Source of the DNA: Adiantum capillus-veneris
Taxonomy: Eukaryota > Streptophyta > Polypodiopsida > Polypodiales > Pteridaceae
DNA: 64,000 bases
NCBI GenBank assembly: GCA_014529385.2
Contig: CM043970.1
Coordinates: forward strand, 68,284,567-68,348,566
Direction: 5' to 3'
The translations under genes were made by a program, and so were the position numbers. Shown here in pieces: positions 53,159-61,973 of the stretch. Within the stretch, counting starts at the first letter, position 1. Each line of letters begins with the position of its first letter. Below the pieces are notes generated by a model that made no database searches, was not told where the DNA came from, and was given only the letters and a program-made list of their open reading frames with translations.

Positions 53159-56100
53159 ATGGCTTCCTGGAATTGTAATGGATCTATGCGTCTTAATGTG
53201 GGTGCTTTTGAGGATAGTTTTATTGGAAGAGATATCATCTTCTACTCTGAGATACATCAAGCCCCTGGGCAATCCTTGCCTCACATCAGTGGATACAGAT
53301 TGGAGACAGCTTATAGACAGGAGACGCGATCAGAGCACAGAGGACGGGGCTCAGGGGGAGTGGCAGTGTTATTTAGAGAGGATCTGCAACCAATGATACA
53401 TATAGCCCGCAAGGATGAGCAGGCGAGGTACATGTGGGTGAGATTGAAAGCAGAGACGTGCAGATATCTTTACATTGCTATTTGCTACTTTCCCCCGAGT
53501 ACGTCAGTCTATGCATCACCCAGAGGACAGTCCCCCTTTTCTATTTTGGATGATGACATATGGGAGTTCTCTAGAGATGGTGACATTATCATTCTAGGGG
53601 ACTTCAATGCTAGGACTGCCCATCACTAGAGAGTGTTCTATGATACTTCAGAGGAGATGCTGAGGGAGCTAGATGTTGTTGAGACGGGCTTGTCCAGACT
53701 ATCGCAGGATGTGGAATATACTGAGTATGGACGGCACCTTATAGATATGGGCAGTGCAAATGGACTCGCCATCTTGAATGGCCTACAGAGGTTTCCTGCT
53801 GCGGGAGGTTTCACATGCTTCCCACACAAACATGGAGCTAGCACAGTGGATTATGTCATGGCACAACCAAATCTCATCTCTAGTATCCAGGATCTCACAG
53901 TTGGGCCCAGACCGGTTGGGGTGGCAGTGGATCATGCTCTTGTGTCGATGACAATCTCCTTCCAATCCAGTGTAGCACACATGCCACGGGTAGTAGCCCC
54001 TACTCGCTACATCTTCACGCGGGAGACGGACTCTGGATACATAGAAGGGATCTACAGACGATTATGCACTGAGGAACCAGGGCGACCACTGGAGGAGCTT
54101 ACTACTATACTGACACAGACATTACATGATGCAGCAGCAGAGGCATACCCACACACCCAGCCTGAGCAAAGACGCGGTTCAGGCAGCATGCCTCAGAACA
54201 GCTGGTATGATGAGGAGTGCCGCCAGACTAGAACTAGACTTCAGAGGGAGGTACTTTTGGGGGACATCACTCACAGACAGTCACATATTGACATCACTCA
54301 CAGACAGTCACATATTGACTTCCGACGCCTGGTGCGGCGGAAGAAGAGGGCATTTTTGGCTCGACTAGAGCAAGATCTGTACCAATTATTCTTGAGTCAA
54401 GACGTGTGAGGCGTGGCGGCTCTTTCATGAGCAGTCCCCCCCCCCGCCGTTACCTCTACAGAGACCTGGGGTTAGTATGCATCATCTTTGTACACAATAA
54501 CTGGATAGTTCCCCCTTCCCGACCCCCCGATCCATGCCCACACACATGTGCGTTTTTCACTGTTGAGATGGTGAAGAAAGCCATTGACAGGATGCGGACT
54601 GGGAGAGCATATGATCATGATGGCCTAGTGGCTGAGCATTTCATACACGCCAAAGATCTACTAGCAGAGCTTCTAGCAGTTATGTTTAACCGTGCCATGT
54701 GTGAGGGCTTGCCTGATACTTGGAGCCTATCTACGATTGTAGCTATCTTCAAGTTAGGAGACCCTATGAAGCCTGGGAATTATCGCACTATCATGATTGG
54801 ACACACACTGGCACGGTTGTATGCATCCATTCTTGAGCAGCAGTTGAGTAGATGAGAAGAGAGGGAAGGAATATGTGCAGATGGGCAGGCAGGGTTCAGG
54901 AGAGGCTTCTCTACTCTTGACCATATCTTGACACTTCGGGCCATCATTGAAGAGGGCAGATCTCATGGGAGACGGATCTATTGTAGCTTTGTGGACTTCC
55001 GCAAAGCCTTTGACATAGTACCCAGAGCTAGATTGATGCGCAGACTACAGGAGATGGGAGTACCCACAGAGCTGATTTGGGGGATCATGGCATTGTACAG
55101 ATCAGTAGTAGGGCATGTACGCACCCCTGAGGGACTATCTACACCGGTTCACTCCACTATTGGGGTGAAGCATGGGTGCCCGCTCTCTCCTACTCTATTC
55201 GGTATGTATGTACATGAGGTTTCTGACTACATTGAGAGCGATGGTGATAGAGGTGCACAGCTGGCAGGGACATGGATTCCACTTTTGTTATATGCTCATG
55301 ATATTGTGTTGATCTCCCAATCTCCGGAGGGGATGCAACGTCACTTGGATGCTTTGCATAGGTTTGCCCATGAAAGTGGTTAATTTGTTAACCTTGGTAA
55401 AACCAAGGTTATGGTGTTTAATACCACCCACAGTGGATCAGGAGGTCATGACCTACATTCACATATGGCCAGGAGACTGAGGAGTACACAGATGCTTACA
55501 CTTACCTTGGAGTGGTTTTTAGCGGACCGGCATTCTCACTAAAGAGAGCAGCAGAGATTAGATTGACTAGAGCCCATGCAGCATTGGGTAGATTGGAGAG
55601 GATGTGTTCACAGGTTCAGTTTCAGGAGCCTCGGATGAAGCTCTGGCTCTATGACACCTTGGTGGCTTTTGCATTGCTCTATGGAGCTGAGATATGGGGA
55701 CCTTCATTGGATCACCATGGGAGGCAGGGTCGCATTGATGGATGGGGGAACATGGAGAAACCTCTCGTCTTTATGATCTCGCGGCTCATTAGAGCCAAGG
55801 CATCAATACCACATGGCATTATCCGAGCAGAGCTAGCGGCCCTCCCAATAGTGGTCGAGGCGCTCACCAGATCAGTCTCCTTCATACACCGCATGTGAGA
55901 ACTTCCTAGAGACAAATATGCTCGCATTGTAGTTGAGTCCTCTCGACAGTTAGCCATGCAGGGAGATATAGCATGCTGGTATGGGGAGATGACATGATGG
56001 TTTCAGGCGCATGGGTTCAGCATAGAGAGGTTGCCACCCTTCCAGTACTCATTGGATGCACCATCTCTCACTCTTACACAGTCCGAGATCACCAGGCTCA

Positions 56101-56860
56101 CCCGTCTTGACCTGACCCAGCTAGACACCAGGAGGACATGGATAGAGCCGGCGCATGAGCTGGGCACGAAGATGGCTTCCTACAGAGAGCATCTTCTCCA
56201 GCTTACGGAGGATGGCTATGTGACGAGACCCAGATACATGGACACCCACTTGTCTCATGGGATAAGATGTGCTATTGGCCAGTTACGCACATCTTCTCAC
56301 CAGCTGCGGATTGAGACTGGGAGATACAGCGGAGTACCAGCAGAGGCCAGGACTTGCCCCTTGCATGACATGGAGCCTGAGACAGAGTTGCACTACACAT
56401 GTCGCTGCCCCGTCTACTACGAGATACGAGGCCACTTCCATTGCTTGTTTAGAGAGGGTTTTGGACCACTCTCCAGAGTCATGGGATATGAGGATCAGAG
56501 ATGCTTGGGTTTGTTCTTGCTCGAGCTGCGCAGACACAGAGATAGCATGATGAGTGGAGAGGCTAGCCAGTCTCAGAGACGGATCACAGATTTCTATAGA
56601 GCAGACATTGGACAGTTGCCGTAGGAGCTACTACCACAACAGAGCTCCCTCTCGTCTCACACCATAGGCACACTGAGCGATCGAGCGAGTGAGCTGGGGA
56701 AATCCAGGCGCCCACAATTGTGGAGGACTATACAGCATCGACGGAGGCTTCATCAGAAGATTCGGAACACTCTGGCCAGGCATGCACGATGCCCGGTCAG
56801 ACTACTGAACATGGAGGAGATTGATGGGATCCACTAGTGCCCGATGCTAGATCTCCTTTG
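53159..56860 (+). pseudogene. LINE ORF2 (endonuclease, reverse transcriptase), broken
   Basis: Endonuclease: MASWNCNGSMRLNVGAFEDS, IIFYSEIHQAPG, DIIILGDFNART (53590), then after a stop at 53629 TCFPHKHGASTVDYVMA and VAVDHALVSM (53940). Reverse transcriptase: RAYDHDGLVAEHFIHAKDLL (54610), YCSFVDFRKAFDIVPRARLM (54985), GVKHGCPLSPTLFGMYVHEV and LLYAHDIVLISQSPEG (55290), where the first Asp of the ADD box is now His. C-terminal: LLYGAEIWGPSLDHHGR (55680) and CPLHDMEPETELHYTC (56360; second zinc Cys lost). Stops at 54854, 55381 and 55896 and frameshifts near 54405 and 55430. Confidence 0.9.
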
Positions 56861-57061
56861 ATTGAGCTGTCCAGACCAGCTGCCCCTTTTGCTTAGTTCA
56901 CATCGACCAGTCTAGGATCCCATAGTATTTTTTTGTTTTGTTTTGTTATGTTGTTTGTTTGTTACTCTGACTTTGTATCAGATCCACCACATTGTAACTT
57001 TCTGGTCTCATAGGTCACTTTGGCCTTTTGAAGACTTTAATATAACATTTCATTTCATTTC

Positions 57062-57063
<2 letters not shown>

Positions 57064-57121
<58 letters not shown>
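57064..57121. repeat. (CT)n array at a LINE tail
   Basis: About 28 CT units directly following (CATTT)n of the preceding LINE. Confidence 0.95.
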
Positions 57122-57125
<4 letters not shown>

Positions 57126-57410
57126 GATACTTTACTGAGGAGAGCTGGAGAGTGACGGTCCCACAGACAGATTATAGATTTCTTTACACTAGATATTGGA
57201 CTCCCAGAGGAGCAGCCACAAGAGCAGACACCATTGCAGAGCTATGCCCGCACTCATACTACCGCTAATGGCATTCTCATAGACCGAGCATTGGAGCTAG
57301 GGAGATCTAGACGCCGCGATTGAGGAGAGGAGCTACACAACATTGACGGAGACTACAGCAGAGGATTCGAGCCATACTCTCTCGACGTCCAGAGTGCAGA
57401 TGAGGATTGA

Positions 57411-57449
<39 letters not shown>

Positions 57450-57593
57450 CCTCTTCTTTCATTATACTACACATTGTATTTTGTTTCAGTTCTTTTTGAT
57501 TCCGGACATGGTATCAGGTTGTAATGGCTTGGTCTCATAGGTCATTTTGGCTTGTTGAAGACGTTAATATATCATTTCATTTCATTTCATTTC
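57122..57593 (+). mobile_element. 5'-truncated LINE 3' end with a 35-base poly(C)
   Basis: Starts in the C-terminal coding part (RQIIDFFT-like; compare 51395-51440), passes a run of 35 C (57412-57446), and ends GTTGAAGACGTTAATATATC then (ATTTC)n at 57572-57593. Confidence 0.8.
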
Positions 57594-57862
57594 TCGAGAT
57601 CACTCTAGCTCGACATGCAAGACTCCCAACTAGAGTACTGACCATGGAGGAGGTCGATGAGATCCGACAACGATCGATGAGAGATTTCATCCCCCCCCAC
57701 CCCCCTCCTATTTCTTTTCTCCTTCGGGTTTTAGTGTTAGTTCTTTGTAACTTTGTAATTTCCGTACTCAGACATGGTATTAGATTCACCAATTGAAACT
57801 TTTTGGTCTCATAGGTCAGTTTGGCCTTTTGAAGATGTTAATATAACATTTCATTTCATTTC
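57594..57862 (+). mobile_element. Second 5'-truncated LINE 3' end
   Basis: Carries the last ORF2 codons (MEEVDEIRQRSMRDF, 57640-57685), a C-rich stretch, the conserved 3' untranslated part (GGTCTCATAGGTCAGTTTGG) and tail ATTTCATTTC to 57862, followed by (CT)n with a short interruption to 57927. Confidence 0.8.
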
Positions 57863-57876
57863 TCTCTCTCTCTTTT

Positions 57877-57927
<51 letters not shown>
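57863..57927. repeat. (CT)n array between LINE copies
   Basis: (CT)n with one TTTTTCAT interruption, directly after the preceding LINE tail and just before the 5' part of the next copy. Confidence 0.92.
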
Positions 57928-57931
<4 letters not shown>

Positions 57932-58081
57932 CCCGCTGTCCCCCCCCCGCTTGCCACGCCCTTGCGCTGCCCCTCCCCTACTATACCTCCTCGCGTTCCC
58001 TCACTCGTTCAACTACCACGCCCGTTGCTAGTGTGGATGCACACGTTTGCTTAGTGGCTCTTTTTCGGACGGCAATCAAGC

Positions 58082-58971
58082 ATGAGGAAGCTGAACGATA
58101 AAGCCGACCCCCTAGAGGATGCCATTCAAAAGTGCAAAGAGGAAATGACGGAGACCAATACCAAGATGAACTGCAATCTCTTGGGCACAAAAAAAATGCT
58201 TGAAGGACGCGTGCTGATCCAAGAGAGCAAGATAAATACACTGGAAGACCGAGTGACGACTCAGGATGAAGAGATTGCATCACTCCAGAAAGATCTCTCC
58301 GAAGCACGATCAAGAAACACACTAGAAGAGGGCGAACTACAACCCTCAGTAATCGAAGAAATCAACACGATCAAGGATCAAGTGCGGGCCATCAAAGAGG
58401 GAGAAGAGCAACACAAAGAGATGAGGACTTCTTGGGTGGATGTTCTTACCAAAACTCAACAGAAGGCGGATGAAGCCGAGAAATGGATCAAGGTGGCCAA
58501 GAAAGAAAAAGGCAAGGAGATAACGTCCACGTCCACACTCACTATCATTAATCAGACACTAGAGGAGGAGCAAAGAAGACTGGTGGGCGCTTTACATGTG
58601 AGAATTTGCGGTCTTAAAGACAAAGGCAATGTGGACGAAGAGGTAAAAGAACTCATGGCCTTGATGGGGGTCCTTGAGCCGACGCACACAAGAGCTTGGA
58701 GAGCGGGCAACATAAAGAAAAATGGAAGCAGTGGGGAAACCTCAAAAGAAAGAGCACTCATCCTCCGTTTTCCCTCCATGGAAGCGAAGTCGTCCTTTTT
58801 GAAGAAAAGACCAACTCTTAAAGAGACAGGCATCTTTCTCGGGGATGATCTCACCCTTGCAGATCGCTCATATGCAAGAAGTAATGCCGAAGATTAGAGC
58901 AGCAAGGGGAAAAGGCAAGATTGCCTTTTACCGAGATGGAAGAGTGGTAATACTAGAGCGACGCTCCACAT
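58082..58971 (+). pseudogene. LINE ORF1, best preserved copy
   Basis: The open frame runs 58082-58897. Order: coiled coil from MRKLNDKADPLEDAIQKCKE through IQESKINTLEDRVTTQDEEI and VRAIKEGEEQHKEMRTSWVD (about residues 1-125); RRM-like fold with ALHVRICGLKDKGNVDEEVK, HTRAWRAGNI and ERALILRFPSMEAKSSFLKK; C-terminal domain start RPTLKETGIFLGDDLTLA. A 2-nt deletion near 58857 shifts the frame; the lost end (AHMQEVMPKI..., FYRDGRVVILERRST) continues in another frame to a TGA at 58971. There is no CCHC zinc knuckle, unlike most angiosperm LINE ORF1 proteins. Confidence 0.85.
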
Positions 58972-59001
58972 GACGGTGCGAGACTTATGGGACCACACAG
59001 C

Positions 59002-60160
59002 CAGGAGACTGTGGAGTACATAGATGCTTACACTTACCTTGGAGTGGTTTTTAGCGGACTGGCATTCTCACTCAGGAGAGCAGCAGAGACCAAATTGACT
59101 AGAGCCCGTGGAGCATTGGGCAGATTGGAGAGGATGTTTTCACAGGTTCAGTTTCAGGAGCCTCGGATGAAGCTCTGGCTCTATGACACCTTGGTGGCTT
59201 CTGCATTGCTCTATGGAGCTGAGATATGGGGACCTTCATTGGATCACCACGGGAGGCAGGGTCGCACTGATGGATGGGGGAACATGGAGAAACCTCTCGT
59301 CTCTATGATCTTGCGGCTCATTAGAGCCAAGGCATCAATACCACATGGCATTATCCGAGCAGAGCTAGCGGCCCTCCCGATAGTGGTCGAGGCGCTCACC
59401 AGATCAGTCTCCTTCATACACCGCATGTGGGAACTTCCTAGAGACAGATATGCTCGCATTGCACTTGAGTCCTCTTGACAGTTAGCCATGCAGGGAGATA
59501 TAGCATGCTGGTATGGGGAGATGACATGATGGTTTCAGGCGCATGGGTTCAACATAGAAAGGCTGCCACCATTCCGGTACTCATTGGATGCACCATCTGT
59601 CACTTTACACAGTCAGAGATCACCAAGCCCATCCGCTAGGACATGACCCAGCTAGACACCAGGAGGACATGGATACAACCAGCACAGGAATTGGGCACGA
59701 AGATGGCCTTCTGCAGAGACCATCTTCTCCAGCTTACAGAGGATGGTTTTGTGACGAGACCCAGATACATGGACACCCACTTGTCTCATGGAATACGTTG
59801 TGCTATTGGCTAGTTACGCACATCTTCTCACTAGCTACGGATTGAGACTGGGAGATACCAGCAGAGGCCAGGACATGCCCCTTGTGTGACATGGAGCCTG
59901 AGACAGACGGGACAACCGCCGCCGCAAGAGCCACTCTCACAACAGAGCTCCCTCTCGTCTTACACCAGAGGCACACTGATCGATTGAGTGACTGAGCTGG
60001 GGAAATCGAGACGCCCACAACTGCGGAGGACCACACATCATCGACGGAGGCTACGACAGAAGGTTCGGAGCACTGTGGCCAGGAATGGACGACGCCCGGT
60101 CAGACTACTAGCCATGGAGGAGATTGATGAGATCCACCAACGACCGATGCTAGATCTCCT
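59002..60160 (+). pseudogene. LINE ORF2 C-terminal part in the deleted copy
   Basis: QETVEYIDAYTYLGVVFSGL, ALGRLERMFSQVQFQEPRMK, LLYGAEIWGPSLDHHGRQGR, MILRLIRAKASIPHGIIRAE and SVSFIHRMWELPRDRYARIA are open to 59478; later C-terminal sequence is frameshifted and has a deletion at 59860-59910 that removes most of the zinc-knuckle region. Confidence 0.85.
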
Positions 60161-60433
60161 GTGATTCAGCTATCCCAGCAAGCCGCCCATTATGCTTAGT
60201 TCACATCGACCAATCTAGGACCCTATATTATATATCTTTGGTTTGTATTGTTGTTATTTTGTATGCACGACGCCCGGTCAGACTACTAACCATGGAGGAG
60301 ATTGATGAGATCCACCAACGATCGATGCTAGATCTCGTGTGATTCAGCTATCCTAGCAAGCTGCCCATTATGCTTAGTTCACATCGACCAATCTAGGACG
60401 CTATATTATATATGTTTGGTTTGTATTGTTGCT
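60090..60433 (+). repeat. Tandem duplication of the LINE 3' end (178 bp)
   Basis: CGACGCCCGGTCAGACTACT starts both units (60090 and 60268). They share the last ORF2 codons, the stop and the untranslated sequence with TATATTATATAT and TTTGGTTTGTATTGTTG, differing at a few positions. The second unit leads straight into the 5' region of the next LINE. Confidence 0.9.
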
Positions 60434-60824
60434 GGACGAGAGTCTTGGGCGAGGGGCGAGCTGCTGGTCGAAAGGCGAGGGGCGAGCTGCTGGACCTGGT
60501 CAAGGGCGAGCTGCTAAGCCTGGGGCAAGCTACTGGTCCTGTGTCAAGAGGTCGAGCTCCTGGGTCGAGCACGAGGAGCCTTCCAAGGACGAGGACGAGT
60601 TGCCTGCAAAGGGCGAGGGCGAGGGTCTTGACCTCTGAAGGACGAGGGCAAGTTGCCTGCCAAGGGCGAGAGCGAGTTGCCTACCAAGGGCGAGGGCGAG
60701 AAGAGCCAAGGGCGACGAGACGAGACCAGCCTGCTAGGGCTAGGGCGAGGACTTGGTGACGAAGGCGAGGCCAACCAGGGCGGAGGCGACACCTCTGCTG
60801 GTGAGTCTTGTTCTTCTCTCTCAG
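60434..60824 (+). promoter_or_regulatory. LINE 5' untranslated region with GGGCGAG minisatellite
   Basis: AAGGGCGAG or GGGCGAGG recurs about fifteen times with TTGCCTGCCAAGG and GAGCTGCTGG spacers. LINE 5' regions commonly hold the internal promoter, and tandem GC-rich units of this kind are a reasonable candidate. This is inference; no core promoter motif is recognised. Confidence 0.45.
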
Positions 60825-61943
60825 ATGGACCAACCAGCCGAGGATGGTGATGCAAGTGGCTTCACCACCCCACAAAAAATGAAAGCGACTTTCAAGCTCA
60901 CTGCGGGCAGGGAAAACCGTCAGAGTCCAAGATGATTTAATGATGGAGAGGGTTCAAGTGATGATTAAATCTGAGCTCAGCTTTATGAGAGATGACATCA
61001 GGAAAGAGATGTACACAAATGTAGATAGTTATAAGAATTCTATGTATGCAGATATGAGGAAAGAATTAGATAAAGCGATGCTTGATAGGCATGATGAGAT
61101 GTATCTATCTGTGAAAGGGGAGATGCAGGCTCTAATGGGGGCAAAAGTGAATGTAATGGAATGTATTATGCAGAAAAAGTTGGATGAGACAATTGCAAGC
61201 TTTGAATCTTGGAAAACCAATGTGGAAAAGTGCATGAAGGAAAAAGAGTGATTGAAGAGCTTAAAGGGGAACTTGCAGCTTGCAAAATTATGCCCAAAAC
61301 GGAAGGGGAAAATCAGCCCTCGATGTTAAAGGAGCTCGAAGATATTAAGGAGCAGGTGAAAACTCTACGCGAAGGGGAAGAACAAAACTCGAAAGAGGCT
61401 TCCTCATGGGCGGAGCGCCTTTTTAAAACACAGGAGAAAGTTGACGAAGCAGAAAAATGGATTGAAGGTGCAAAGAAAGGGAAGGCCCGGATGCCAGAAG
61501 CCGCACAGACTTCTACCATCATCAATATGACCATTGAGGAGGAACAGAAGAGGAGGACTAGAGCCCTCCATGTGCGTATTATTGGTATCAAAGACACGGA
61601 AAATGTAGAAGACGAAGTGAAGGAACTCATGCAGCGCATGGGCATCCCGGAACCTATGCACATAGGTGCTTGGAGAGTAGGAAAGAAAGGAGTGGATGAG
61701 AAGGGAAACGTCAAAGAGAAAGCACTTATTTTGCGTTTTCCGACTTTGGAAACAAGGAAGGAATTCCTGAAGAAGAGACCGGCACTTAAGAAAACTGGAA
61801 TATTTATGGGGGATGACCTTACTTTAGCACAAATAGCACATATGCAAGAGTTGATGCCAGAGATCAAGGCAGAAAGGGAGAAGGGAAAAACTGCCTTTTA
61901 TAGAGGAGGGAAAGTAGTTGTTTTGGAAAAATGCATAGCATGA
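60825..61943 (+). pseudogene. LINE ORF1 with two frameshifts
   Basis: Starts MDQPAEDGDASGFTTPQKMK (60825). A stop at 60933 precedes the frame 60940-61251 (MMERVQVMIKSELSFMRDDI, MYADMRKELDKAMLDRHDEM), a long coiled coil. A second shift near 61245 leads to the frame ending at 61943: VIEELKGELAACK, KEQVKTLREGEEQNSKEASS, then an RRM-like core (RALHVRIIGIKDTENVEDEV, GAWRVGKKG, KEKALILRFPTLETRKEFLK) and C-terminal domain (GDDLTLAQIAHMQELMPEIK, KTAFYRGGKVVVLEKC). Coiled coil, RRM and C-terminal domain in this order match the L1-type ORF1 fold rather than the zinc-knuckle type. Confidence 0.85.
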
Positions 61944-61973
61944 CGGTGCGAGACATATGGAACCACACTCCGG

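Larger units (their letters stand above)
52190..57064 (+). mobile_element. Long LINE copy with broken ORF1 and ORF2
   Basis: Structure: 5' sequence shared with the copy at 58020 (GTGGATGCA... GCTTAGTGGCT), ORF1 (52249-53128), a 30-bp gap, ORF2 (53159 to about 56860), 3' untranslated sequence and tail (CATTT)n at 57045-57064 leading into (CT)n at 57064-57121. It is the longest LINE copy in the window and spans all domains, though riddled with stops. Confidence 0.88.
58020..60267 (+). mobile_element. Internally deleted LINE: ORF1 joined to ORF2 C-terminal part
   Basis: ORF1 (58082 on) and its stop region to GGGACCACAC (about 59000) are followed directly by CAGGAGACTGTGGAGTACA, which in full copies lies about 2.3 kb downstream in ORF2. 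Endonuclease and the reverse transcriptase active site are therefore absent. The 3' end lacks the (CATTT)n tail and runs into a duplicated segment (60090-60433). Confidence 0.85.

Noticed and set aside
60801-60824. GTGAGT followed 18 bases later by a pyrimidine tract and CAG directly before the LINE ORF1 ATG
   Set aside because: As an intron it would be only 24 bases, too short for plant splicing. Most likely coincidence.
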